From Drosophila pseudoobscura (Eukaryota; Arthropoda; Insecta; Diptera; Drosophilidae), in the NCBI RefSeq assembly GCF_009870125.1, contig NC_046680.1, forward strand, positions 21,347,501-21,411,500: DNA of 64,000 nt. Direction: 5' to 3'. Shown one piece after another: positions 13,119-23,310 of the stretch (positions are counted from its first letter, which is position 1; every line of letters begins with the position of its first letter). Under the pieces are notes generated by a model. The model saw only the letters and a program-made list of their open reading frames with translations. It did no database searches and was not told the DNA's origin. A program made the position numbers and the translations under genes.

Positions 13119-16100
13119 TTTAATCTGCACTTCTATCTGCTGTCCCCTCCTCTACGCTGGTCCAAATCGTTTTTCTATATTCTACAGCTAACCACAAACG
13201 GTTTGCTTCGCCATTGCATTCGATCGCTGATATTCGCTTGGGGCTATTCAATGCTCGTTCTGTTCTGTTCTGCTCTGTTCTCTGTGTGTTGCGGGAACTA
13301 AACTCTTGCTAAACTCTGAGCGCCTCTTCGCTTTGGGGCCTTAATTCATTTGTCATTGAGCATCCATTCGCAGGCATCGCATCGCAATGGCAAGAAGCTG
13401 CAAGATGGAACGAGAATTAAACGAGAATTCATGAATTAGCATCACGCAAAGTAATACAAAATACAATCAAATTACCATGCAAACAACAAACAATGGCAAA
13501 CACTCAAAGTTTCTACTCTATCGAAAGATATTTTTATGCATAGTTTAGGAAATAATTTTGTGGACAGCCCTGGCACTGCAATTAGTCATCGAAATTCTAT
13601 GAAAATAGATATGAAACCCCAAAGTAAAATCGATCCAGACAGTCGTCAGATACTTTGAGCTTCCTAACACTGCTGCAGTCGCCATTCCTTTCCCAAACAA
13701 AATTCAAAGACAAAGCCATCCAGTTAGACGACATCTCCAGCGCCAGCTCCCGGCTAGACACGATCATTGTTCGGCGATGGCAGAGACTGCAGCTCCCAAA
13801 GTGGAGGCCATCGAGAGTCCGTTTGGTTTCGAGGAGTCCCCCCGCTGCTGCTGCAGCATTGTTGACATTCGTCGAAGAATCAACGTCGGACTTTCCCATG
13901 GCAGTTACATACATATATAATTATTTTCAGTGCACATTCCGTGCCAAGGCAAGCTTTTTTCTCTTATGATTTTCGCCAGTTACAGTAAAAGCCGTTGAAA
14001 TAGTTTAAAGTTTTTTATCCAGCCTTGAGGAGTGCGTCATGTCATGAAAGTGTTTTTCTTGCTAAGCTGCGCACGCTGTTTATGTTTTCTACTGAAAGAC
14101 TTTCTTTCATTAAATATTCGCAGGGGCCAAGCGATGCCGTAGGAACGAACAGGGGTTTCTGGACTCTGGTTTCGCATAAATGTTTATGAATATGAAACGT
14201 AGGGAAATAGTGTATCCAAAACGTTGACTCACGGACACGGACACGACACGACAGAATTATGAAAAGTGAATAGGAGGGCGCAAGAAAATTAACTGTGCGA
14301 AAAAATGGGCATCAAGCACGGCAGCACCATTCAGTTCAGTTCCTCTCAAGCGAAAAATGTACTCCAATGAGAAGCAGCAGCAGCAGCAGCAGTGGAAGAA
14401 CCGAGGCGAGGCTCTGCTCTACAGAGGGAACTCTGCGGGTAGCAGCGTAGCACTGACATTCACCAACAAAGAATGCCAGCAACAACAGGCAACAACAGGC
14501 GGGGAGAAACGAGTTTTTCAGAGCATGGCATGCCACCAGATCGCGGCAAACGAAAACCGAAAGGTAGCCCCCCAACAACCACAGGCAAGAACTCTCTGGT
14601 TCTGGTGCTGGTGCTGGTTACTGGGTACTAGGTACTAGGCACTGGTGGTGGTTCAGGCACTTGCCACTTGCCACACGGGGCACGTAGGCGCTGCGCAACG
14701 GCGACCTGCGGTTCAAGCCTTGTTGGAGTGGACCGATCGCTCAGCCACCTGTCGTCGTCGTCGTCGTCGTCGTCTGGCGGTTGGCGAAAACTTCACGTAG
14801 CATTAGAGAAAACCCCGCTCCAGACCCAAAGCCCAAAGCCACTTTCGACTGCAATCAGGCGGCGCACGACCAGACCAGACCAGTTGCAGTTAACAAGGGA
14901 GCAGAGCAGCGGCGGGGCGGGGACAACAACCGCAAAGATGGAAAACCGAAAAAAAAGGAAAAACACAAAAGCCATCATTTCACTTCATGGGTGAAATTCA
15001 TCATCAGCGTTTAAAGCCGTCTGTGAGGCGGCTAAAAAAGCAGTAGATGGCACGTTTAAAAGCCGAACCAGAGGGCGAAACAAGCGATTTCGGTTTTTAT
15101 AAGGAAAAGATCGTGCTTGTGGAAAGCAGACTTGCCGCAAAATGGAATTATCTAGACACACACAACACCTAATTGCCATCAATCATCGATGAGCATGCAA
15201 TAATTATCCATAAATAAACTTTCTGCATGGGAATGAATCGAATAATGGTCACTGCCATCTGCCGTCTGCCATTGGGCAGAAATTGGAAAACTGTCAACGC
15301 AAGATAAACAATATTGAGGCCGCACAAATTAACTTTCAAAGTTCACACCTTCTTTTGTTGTTGTGCGTTCAGATCAGCAGTATTGGGAGGCGATTGGCAC
15401 GGACACTTTCCATTTTATTTGGTTTTTTTTGTTTTGGTTTGAGGCGATGAAAACCGCAAACGCGTTTTCCAAATAGCACAAATACAAGCGCGCGCGAAAC
15501 ACACACACACAGATTCAGATTCAGATGCTGATGCCGGAGCGGTCCCACTTGTTAACTGTGATAATATAGCCAAGTTTGAACTTGTTATTGGTATTGGCGC
15601 TGCTTCGTGCCTCTTGAAAACACGCTGAGACGCGCGCGCTGCCACACACCTGCGAGACGCGACGCTCGTGGAGAAAAACGGGTTCCCAGCGATAGGGGGC
15701 AAGGGAAGCAAATCACTCGAAGTGTTTAATGGCTCTTAGGCTTGCATTCAATTTGCAATTTGAATTTCCCGCTGGAATTAAGAGCGCAACCGCGACACGA
15801 ACCAGAAACTACGGAGACTCGAATATTACGTACGGATGCTGATACCTTGATATATCAAATATATGTATATATTTTTGATTTTATATTTGCAGGTGATATT
15901 TTTTATTTTGAAAAAGTTTGGAAACAATGTTGTTTCCTTGTCTGCGGCCGAGATACATTTGTGAGATACATTTTCTTTAAAACCGCCCGCAGATGTTGCT
16001 GGTGTTTGAATAATGTTGCTTGGCAACAAGCGCCTAAAGATGCCCGATACTATCGGTCAGAAATAAAATTCCAGTGTAAGGAAACTATCGATACAAACCA

Positions 16101-16381
16101 CAAACCTGTTGCTCACACACATGCACAGGAAAGTATGCACACCGACAAACAAAACAAATGCACTGTGTTGTACTGCAGTGGATATAAGTGTAAAACTACT
16201 TGGAATACAAATTTACACACCATTAATTCATTTGCTTGGCTGCATTCCTATAACTGATAACTTTAATTGATAAAAATGCACTATAAATTAAAATAAAAAC
16301 ACCGAACGAAAAACAAAACAACGCGACGCGACGCAATGAAACGCGCCATGGTAGTTTTGGTGAGTTATTCGTCGTGCCGTT
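13119..16381. other. Magi upstream region without a supported gene
   Basis: About 3.2 kb with no conserved coding signal. Magi 5' UTR exons and promoter are expected here. A perfect DRE (TATCGATA) lies at 16086-16093. Short CAG runs occur near 14375-14395 and a CGT run at 14750-14775. The open frame 15742-16257 has random-looking composition and is not accepted as a gene. Confidence 0.5.
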
Positions 16382-16426
16382 CGGTCACACTTTTGAATAG
16401 TATTTTTGGTGACGGGGGTCACACTT
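16382..16426 (+). promoter_or_regulatory. Pair of Ohler Motif 1 (M1BP) elements
   Basis: CGGTCACACTT (16382-16392) and GGGTCACACTT (16416-16426) each match the Motif 1 consensus YGGTCACACTR except for the last base. They lie 34 bp apart and point to the plus strand. They are the best promoter candidates for the EF-hand gene that starts at 16909. Motif 1 is bound by M1BP and drives non-TATA promoters. Confidence 0.6.
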
Positions 16427-16908
16427 TGAACGTAATCATCGTATCATTCTCGTCATTCATCGGGAGCCAGCGCGCCAGATTCAAATGTCGAAATCTATTA
16501 AAATTAAATTAAAACTCAATCAAATCGCGCCATCAAATCGACTAAGCTCAAAAAAGGATAAAAACTATGACTAATTTTGCATTATTGACAAGTTAAATTA
16601 AATTGCAAGGACAATATCGAAATGCATAGCATATCCATTTTTTAAAGATTTAAAGACTTTTGATGAAAATATCGTGTGTTGATGGAGAGTTTGTGATTAC
16701 GACGGCGGAGACAGTTGGCGGGGACACTTGATTTCGAATCCCAAAACGCCAAATCATGTAAATTTATTCAAAATTTGTGCTCCAAAATAACAACACTACA
16801 AACCCAGCAAAAAAAATAAACAAATTTCAAAGTGTATCAAAAATTAAAAGTGAAAAAATTAAGGAAAACAAACCAAAATCTACATAAGTATTAAAATTTA
16901 CCTTCACC

Positions 16909-17634
16909 ATGGAAATTGGCGGTAAGTAATCGGGGGCCCTAGGTTCTCTCTTACTTTAATCAGCCCTATTAAATACTACAGTTGCTTTGAACAACGATCT
17001 TGAGATTAGGATCTCGGAGGCCTTTTGCGTCTTTGATACTCATGGTGATAAATACATAGACACTCGCAATGTGGGAAATGTTCTCAGATTTATGGGCTGT
17101 GTGCCGACCGAGAAGGAAATCAATGATATAATTGCCGCCACTGAGTCGATAGAGTACCCCGGGGAATTGCAGCTACCAAAATTTATGGCTCATGTCTCCC
17201 AACTGCTTATGAATAACCAGTGAGAACACTTAAAGGACGAATAATGGCATTTTTCATTGTTATTCTACCTTCCACAGTATGGAGCCAGCGTCAGCAGAAA
17301 AGCTGTATGCGGCTTTTCAGGTGCTTGACCCAGAAAACAAAAAATATCTTACCAAAGAGTATTTCGAAAAGTTAATGTCAGAGGAGGGAGAGCCTTTCTC
17401 TGAAGAAGAAATGGCGGACATGTGGCCGGTGGCCATTGATCCGATTACTGGAAACATTCCCTACACGTTCTATATTAACCAACTGAAGGTAAGAGCTGGT
17501 GATTATCAATATATTGGCTTCTATAACTTTTGTTTTCCTTAAAACTTTAGCATAAGGGGACAATCTATGAAGTGGCTGCAGCTGTTAAGGAACAGGCCGA
17601 ACAAGCTCAGGCCGAACAGGGGCGCAAGAAATAA
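16909..17634 (+). CDS. EFCAB2/DRC8-like EF-hand protein of the dynein regulatory complex
   Basis: Four coding exons, 16909-16921, 16982-17219, 17278-17488 and 17551-17634, all GT-AG and in phase, give 181 aa, close to vertebrate EFCAB2. The first exon holds only four codons plus one base. The order matches DRC8: an N-lobe with helix-loop-helix (about residues 12-45, EAFCVFDTHGDKYIDTRNVG), the G-C-V-P-T-E-K-E motif, then a C-lobe (AAFQVLDPENKKYLTKEYF, SEEGEPFSEEE, AAIDP-like VAIDPITGN). The loops lack a full set of calcium ligands, as in other DRC8 proteins. DRC8 is part of the nexin-dynein regulatory complex of motile axonemes, so expression in testis is expected in flies (inference). A pair of Motif 1 elements stands about 500 bp upstream. 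Confidence 0.88.
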
Positions 17635-17689
17635 TGTCAGCAAAGAAACATTAACATGGTGGCGCCCTTTGGCGCAGTTGTGGCCCACT

Positions 17690-17995
17690 ACTCCGCCCTG
17701 CCTCAGCCCTCAGCCCAACGCTGGAAATGGATCTCCCAACGGCCATCAAGAATCTGCGCTACTTTTCCGACTGGGCCGGTAAGAACCATGGCAAGATCGT
17801 CCCCATGGGAAGTGATTTCTTGGCACTTGGAACCCTGGAACTTCCCCATTCTGATGATGGTCTGAAACTGGGATCCACACTGGCTACCGGCTATCAGCCG
17901 AGTAGTCAATGTTTCTGGTTTCGGTGGAGCCGGCGCTGTACTGGCCAATCACGTAGATGTCGACAAGGTAGCCTTCACCGGATCCACGGTGATTA
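17690..17995 (+). pseudogene. Decayed aldehyde dehydrogenase fragment
   Basis: Short pieces of a mitochondrial-type ALDH are readable in order but in different frames: DLPTAIKNLRYFSDWAGKNHG (17730-17792; family DLPTAIKNLRYFAGWADKNHG), EPWNFPILMM (about 17833-17862), a KLGSTLATG remnant (about 17866-17892), then GFGGAGAVLANHVDVDKVAF (17917-17976). Frames change between the pieces, and the roughly 30-residue stretch normally between ATG(N) and the GFG motif is missing. Only about a quarter of the enzyme is present, without the catalytic Cys region. It lies directly behind the EF-hand gene on the same strand. No intron remnant is seen between the pieces, so a retrocopy is possible. It is non-functional by inspection. 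Confidence 0.8.
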
Positions 17996-18164
17996 CATTC
18001 GGTTAATTTCTGTTTAGGTGTAAAACTCTTTTGAAATACAATATTTGTGAAGAAAATCTTGAAGATTCTCTAAGAAAACTGTTTCCCAGGCCAGTCATTT
18101 GTCAGTGTCCTCGCTGCGTGGCTTTCTCTATAAGCCAGGATAGTCCGCCCTTGCGAGTACTTAA

Positions 18165-18590
18165 AAGTAGTTAAGCTTGAAAAAAATTGATTCATCAATC
18201 ATATAAAATTATGTGGGCAAAGCTGAGAGATCTATATAGCTAGTAATATTCCACGGAATATAAAAATTAAGCAATATGGTTTTCAATCCTTGACGGAGAA
18301 GGATTAACCTATTACTGGCCAAGGGGGTATTTCAATTTTCCACCGAAAATAATACAAATTGACTAATTTCAGAGTTCAGGTGAAAGATATTGTGGTTTTT
18401 TTTAAGTTCAGGAGAAAGATGGCTCGGATCTACAAACAGAATTTACAATCAGTAATATTTTCCGCCATTTACCACAAGTAGTTGAACTATTTAAATGGAG
18501 GGGGCTTAAGTGGGCTAAGGTTATTTTTTTATTGGTATATTTACGGTATGTTTTGAAATTGAAACGTATGTTTCGGTATACCAACCAAAA
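18165..18590 (-). repeat. Dispersed repeat copy 1 (Motif 6-bearing)
   Basis: On the minus strand this carries the same parts as the other copies. First, Motif 6-like GGTATA/GTATATT words at 18533-18582. Then a body shared with 21490-21765 and with 34000-34260 (shared words include AAATGGCGGAAAAT, TCTTTCACCTGAACT and AAATACCCCCTT). Finally a tail shared with 42660-42760 and 47690-47750 (GAATATTACTAGCTA, GCCCACATAATTTTAT). Similarity to the 21.4-kb copy is high by eye over roughly 300 bp. No open frame is present. It is a non-coding element of unknown class; a DINE-1/SGM-like non-autonomous origin is only a guess. Confidence 0.75.
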
Positions 18591-18602
18591 ACAGCCACGT
18601 CA
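18581..18602 (+). promoter_or_regulatory. ERSE/UPRE-like site upstream of Xbp1
   Basis: CCAAC at 18581-18585, nine bases, then CCACG at 18595-18599 gives CCAAC-N9-CCACG, one mismatch from the ER stress response element CCAAT-N9-CCACG. The second half extends to CCACGTCA (18595-18602), whose reverse complement TGACGTGG is the unfolded-protein-response element bound by XBP1 and ATF6. It lies about 330 bp before the Xbp1 start codon, where autoregulation would be expected. Confidence 0.55.
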
Positions 18603-18688
18603 GCTTTTCCACCCAAGGCCCACCAGCCACCCAAAAAAGAACACGCAAGCACAGAGTCCAGCACACAGAGTCCAGCATTACAAGGTGA

Positions 18689-18796
18689 ATGAAAAAGTTG
18701 CATGAGATTGAGACCGAAAAGCCTGAGGCAGAGGAAATGAAGAAGTTGAAGACGGCTAGGCTGAGAAGCGCGGTTACGGCAAACGAGACGATCTAA
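18689..18796 (+). other. 35-codon upstream ORF in the likely Xbp1 5' UTR
   Basis: ATG at 18689 to TAA at 18796 encodes 35 residues rich in Lys and Glu (start MKKLHEIETEKPEAEEMKKL). A second, overlapping uORF of 12 codons runs 18702-18740 in another frame. Both end well before the Xbp1 start at 18933. If the transcript starts near the ERSE-like site, both would be in the 5' UTR and could lower or gate Xbp1 translation. The mRNA start is not known from sequence. Confidence 0.4.
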
Positions 18797-18932
18797 GCAA
18801 AACAAAAATCAGATAAAATTCGGTGCCCGAGCACAACACACGGAAACCATGCAAATTTAATTTCGGCAACGCTTTCTCAAAAGGTTGCACTCTAAACAAC
18901 AGTTTATTTTTTTATCCGAGTAACATTAAAAT

Positions 18933-19937
18933 ATGGCACCGACCGCGAATGCCTATTTGATAACGGTGGACACGCCCGTGGCTATATCCACGAATACGTT
19001 GCCCAAGCTCCGGCCCGCACCCCTGACAGCGGCTCTGCTCAAGGGGGCGGCCTCGCCCACACGCTCGAGCTCGGGATACGCCTCGTCCTCCTACGATAAC
19101 ATGGAGGAGGAAGAATCTTTGGTGGCCTCACCACCCAAGGCCAAGAAGCGTCGCCTGGATCACCTCACTTGGGAGGAAAAAGTACAGAGAAAGTAAGTGG
19201 TAAAAATCGATGGGTCGCGGTACGGAAATCAATACTTAATCGCATGTTTGTTCTCACTCACCAGGAAGCTAAAGAATCGCGTTGCAGCCCAAACATCACG
19301 CGACCGCAAGAAGGCTCGCATGGAGGAAATGGAGTACGAGATCAAGGAGCTAACTGACAAAACAGAATTACTACAAAACAAATGCGAAAGTCTACAGTCC
19401 ATCAATGAGTCGTTGCTGGCCAAAAACCAAAAACTGGACACAGAAGTAGAACTATTGCGTCAGGAACTTGATGAGATGAAACAACAACAGAAGCAGCAGC
19501 ACGCCAAAAACATCACCTGCAACAGCTCCAATGCCAACACAGGCGCTGAGGGCTGTGCGTCCACAATCCTTGGATCCGCAGCATCCAATGCTGACCCTCT
19601 GCCGCAGGGTACACTAGTGGACACACAGTCGTCAGCGCGTCTGTTGGCGGAACAGCTGAAAAGCAGCAAGACCATAGCCTCGCTCTGGAAGGTTGTGGCT
19701 CTCTGCCTACTCTACAAGACATGCTGCTCGTCGACGATGAAGAGTTCGACGCGCGGCGACTTGAAGAACTGGCCGAAAGTCTGCTCGCAGATATCACAGC
19801 AGACCTGGAAGCTGGCTCTGGAGCGTGCGGCCCAACTGCTGCCAAAGATTCAGGCGAAAAAGAGCGACTGCTTGGATCAATGGTGGGGACCCCAACAGAG
19901 CGCCTGGAATCCGGCGGGCATAGAGCTGATGGCCTAG
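18933..19937 (+). CDS. Xbp1: Xbp1 unspliced form (XBP1u)
   Basis: With only the conventional intron removed the frame stops at 19937 and encodes 310 aa: the same bZIP plus a different tail. The tail has a hydrophobic segment (about residues 220-235, SLWKVVALCLL) comparable to the membrane-targeting HR2 of vertebrate XBP1u. It ends in QWWGPQQSAWNPAGIELMA, which resembles the vertebrate translational-pausing peptide (QWGRHQPSWKPLMN). In vertebrates these two parts bring the mRNA to the ER membrane and hold the ribosome so that IRE1 can cut the message. XBP1u is usually an unstable protein that restrains XBP1s. The mechanism in flies is inference here. Confidence 0.85.
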
Positions 19938-20539
19938 ACGCGAACGAACCCAAACAGAGCCTGAATGTGCCGGTGTTGAAGATAAATGGAAACTCACAGC
20001 GAGCCACAGCAGCGCCAAAAAAGACGAAGACGATTAAGACGACTACAGCAACCATTTCAGCAGCGGCGGCCGCTACACTTGTGCAGGCCACTCCGGATAC
20101 AGTTTATGGCACCTACGATGCCAAGACAAACTCAATAACCATCGTAATGGATGGAGATGCAGTTCCCGTCAATGAGGCCGTTGAGGAGATATACTGCGAT
20201 GGCGTCAGTGCTGGGGATGACACTACAGATGTAATTATGAAGTGTCCGCCGCCAGCAACGTCCCCATCGCAGGTCTATCTCAACGTCGTGAATGCCACCG
20301 ACGACTCGGACGACGAGTGCGATTTTAATCGCATTGAGTCGTTCCTCTGTCCGCGCATCAAAGCCATTTCCCCATTGGCCAAATCTCCCGCATTGTCTCT
20401 ACACTCAGCCACCTCCGATCACGGCTACGAGTCCATACTGGGCTCGCCCACATCCACGATCCTTACTCTGCCCACAGACACGGAAGAGGACTTTCCCTGG
20501 CAGAGCAATTTCGATGAGCTGTTCCCCAGCTTGATCTAA
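18933..20539 (+). CDS. Xbp1: Xbp1, bZIP transcription factor (IRE1-spliced form)
   Basis: Exons 18933-19192 and 19265-20539 meet at a conventional 72-bp intron (AA|GTAAGT ... ACCAG|G). Removing a further 23 nt near 19702-19724 gives 503 aa (1512 nt with stop, in phase), close to the fly protein. The basic region begins at the exon 2 boundary (KKLKNRVAAQTSRDRKKAR, about residues 87-105), followed by a leucine zipper to about residue 150. The spliced C-terminus is acidic and Ser/Thr-rich, ends DELFPSLI, and is the activation domain. XBP1s switches on ER chaperone, ERAD and secretory genes after ER stress; the cytoplasmic cut is made by IRE1 and sealed by the tRNA ligase RtcB. An ERSE/UPRE-like site and uORFs lie upstream. 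Confidence 0.96.
19702..19724 (+). other. IRE1-dependent 23-nt cytoplasmic intron of Xbp1
   Basis: The spliced frame (open to 20539) is offset by +2 from the unspliced one, so the intron length must be 2 mod 3; 23 nt is the known fly length. Two hairpins can be drawn with 7-nt loops centred 23 nt apart: a GG.CC-closed loop at 19699-19705, and a GAC...GUC hairpin (19718-19720 with 19730-19732) whose inner loop is 19722-19728. Cutting after the third loop base in each gives 19702-19724; shifts of one base either way give the same product. The joined frame then reads ALLVDDEEFDARR. Confidence 0.7.
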
Positions 20540-21404
20540 GCTCCCAAACTGGGAATGGAATATTCGTTTTTCAAATTGAAAAATCTGTTGGATCCACAAA
20601 GTTTCTCTCTATTCTAATATGTATTGTTAATTTTGGCCGGCCGCCCTAAGATTTAAGTGTTTTACCTGATAAGCTGTATAGAAAGAATTTCGTCATCGAT
20701 GGCTCTATATGTAAATGATATTTAACTGAAACTCGTAGGTAATCCGTAAGTTTCCATTTATGTTTAACACACTCTAACCACATAGGCTAATCATTTGAAA
20801 TGTGCTCAAAAAATTATGCGAAAACATTCAAAAAAAATAACTACAATATATTCAAAATATATAAAAGACCACAACACAAAATAATGGCCAGATTTCTTTA
20901 TAGTGCATTATTCGCATAAAGCAAAATGATGTAAGACTTGGAGTGGGTTGGTGGATAATCAGAATCGCGCCACTATCTCATTACTTTTGAACACGCCATA
21001 TTTCAAGGTGCGCACTTTATAATAATAGCATAGATTGATACAGTGAGTCACCTTATTCCTACGTAAACATATACAGTACATATAGTCTCTAATTTCTAGT
21101 GTCCTTGCTAATTGGACTCCCATTTCCTATAATATGACGACTAAAGTCCCATATGTGACGACACCTCCATGAGTCATTCCTATAACACCATCGCACTGTA
21201 TATATATTTATTAATTTAAAACGCAAACCGGTGGTTCAGATTTTAACTAGTTCCATGTAAACGTTTTTTCAATCGAACTGGTCGATAGGTTCCGTTTTGT
21301 TTGAAAATCTCAATATATTCTTATCTGTATATATAATTTTCATATTCTACTTATTTCACAAACCATTTTTAGACAATATCCAATAAATTGAATTATCTAA
21401 AATA
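20540..21404. other. Xbp1 3' UTR and AT-rich spacer
   Basis: AT-rich sequence after the Xbp1 stop. No coding signal on either strand. It leads into dispersed repeat copy 2. Confidence 0.5.
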
Positions 21405-21765
21405 AACCAGTCAAGTAGAAAATATGTTCATTAACTGGATAAAATGATGTGGGCATGGCTAAATGTTTTATCTAGCTTATAATATTTGACGGAACATCAA
21501 TATTAAGGAATATGGTTTCCAATCCTTGACGGAGAACGATTAACCTATTACAGGCCAAGGGGGTATTTTAATTTTCCACCGAAAATAATACAAATTTACT
21601 AATTTTAACGCAGTTCAGGTGAAAGATATCGTGTTGTTTTCAGTTCAGAGGAAAGATGGCATGGATCTACAAGAAGAATTTACAATCGTTAATATTTTCC
21701 GCCATTTACCTCAAGTAGCTGAACTATTTAAATCGAGGGGGCTTAAGTGGGCTAAGTTCGGTTTT
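21405..21765 (-). repeat. Dispersed repeat copy 2
   Basis: A near-parallel copy of 18181-18510 in the same orientation: tail (21410-21490, GATGTGGGCATGGC), then the body with AATCCTTGACGGAGAA, CCACCGAAAATAATACAAAT, GGAAAGATGG and TTAAGTGGGCTAAG. The Motif 1/Motif 6 end seen in other copies is missing or cut off at about 21765. The HMG-box gene starts only about 80 bp further on, so the repeat probably forms part of its promoter or 5' UTR. Confidence 0.75.
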
Positions 21766-21841
21766 TCATCATACGAGACGATATAAAACCAAAATTGAGG
21801 CATAAACAATTAAAGGCGTAATTTTATTTATAAATATTCCC

Positions 21842-23134
21842 ATGGAAGACCTAAAAAGGCAACCAGAGGAAACAGAGATGACCGAACCTGGCAAGGAGGT
21901 CCCAGATGAAGCCGTAGGTTCGCCCGAAACACGACCCATAGCCTCGCAGTCGCTGGATTCGGCCCCCATAGAAGCGCACAACGAGGAAGGAGAGAAGCTG
22001 CAGAGGACGCCCGCCGGAAAGGGGAATAAAAAGAATAAGAATTCCAAGGGCCCGCAGTCAGACATCGTGATGGACCCCGAGATAAAGAAACTTACTCAGC
22101 GGCGCATCAATGTAGCTGGAGCCCCCAAAATGCCACTCAATGGTTACGTGCGATTCATGAACGACAGACGAGAGGAGCTGCGCCGCGAGCAGCCGCAACG
22201 TACAGCCTTGGAACACACGAAGATTATTGGTGAGGAATGGCATCTGCTGCCGGAGGAGCGCAAGGTTCCGTACATGGAAGCGGCTGCCAAGGACAAGGCT
22301 TTGTAAGTGACGATCTTTGATCAGTTACCAGATGTTGTTCTGATCGGGTTTTCTTGATTTTTCTGTAGATACCAAGAGCAGATGCACTTATTCTTCAAGG
22401 ACCACCCCGAGATTGTGGCTAAAGAGTTGGCCAGGGTAAAAAAAGCTACCAAAGGAGACAGTGCTTCGAAGGAGAAGACACCCAAAGCTGTAGCCAACAA
22501 CGATGTCAGCGTCGGCAAAGGAAAGAAACCCAAAGTGAAGACCCCAGCAACAAAGAGGCCAAACGAGCACTCTCCTGACCCAGATGATGTTCCGCTGTCC
22601 CAGGTAAAACGCACGCCGACTCCAACACCACCACCACCACCACCACCACCTCAACAAGCACAAGCGCAAGCTCCAGCAACAATAGCACTCAACATTGCCG
22701 CCGCACCGCGTCCGCTTCAGCCGGGTGAGATACCCATTTACACAAACGAGTTCATCGAGCACAATCGCAGCACGGAGAACGAGCTGCGAACGCTGCGCAA
22801 GACGAAAACGGATCTGGAACAGCAAAATGCGGTCCTGGAGCAGCACGTGGACAATACCAAGGCTGGCTATGCCAAGGTGATGGGCGAGGTGGCCGAACTT
22901 AAGGGGGAGAATTTGCGACTGGAGGCGTACGTGAAGGGTCTGCGCCAGAAGCTGGTTGCAGCCCTCAATGGTGTCCCATTGCCTCCGCTGGAACCGTCCG
23001 GTCCGAGCGTTGGCAACATTGACAGGTATATGCATCACCTGGCCGGCCTCACTGGCCAACCGCACAATACAATGCTCCTCAAAGCAAGAGACGCTCTGCG
23101 CAAAGTAGACATCCCCACTCTGCTCAAGTCCTAG
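21842..23134 (+). CDS. HMG20A/HMG20B-like HMG-box protein
   Basis: Exons 21842-22302 and 22369-23134 (TT|GTAAGT ... CTGTAG|A) encode 408 aa. An acidic/polar N-terminus is followed by one HMG box (about residues 98-170: APKMPLNGYVRFMNDRREEL ... GEEWHLLPEERKVPYMEAA). Then come a Lys-rich linker, a run of prolines (about 262-270) and a C-terminal coiled coil (about 300-370) opening TNEFIEHNRSTENELRTLRK. This order and the F-x-x-H-N motif match HMG20A (iBRAF) and HMG20B (BRAF35), which bind LSD1-CoREST and regulate neuronal genes in vertebrates. A chromatin role in flies is inferred from the family. I do not assign a fly symbol. Confidence 0.85.
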
Positions 23135-23310
23135 TATTCTTTTGGATGAAACGATTGTACAGTGCAGTATTTTTTAATTGCTTTAGTCTTAGGATCCATC
23201 CACACCCGCGCACATGTATGAGTGTTCTCATGTAATGTGTATGCAGTATTACAGACGTATGTTATATGTTTTATAAACCCGTGTGAATCGTGTGATTATC
23301 CGGTGCTCGA

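Noticed and set aside
15742-16257. 171-codon open frame on the plus strand
   Set aside because: Random-looking Cys/Tyr/His-rich composition, no family resemblance, in upstream DNA of Magi; likely chance.
19721-20539. Separate gene starting at ATG 19721
   Set aside because: It is the spliced-frame C-terminus of Xbp1, reached through the IRE1 intron.
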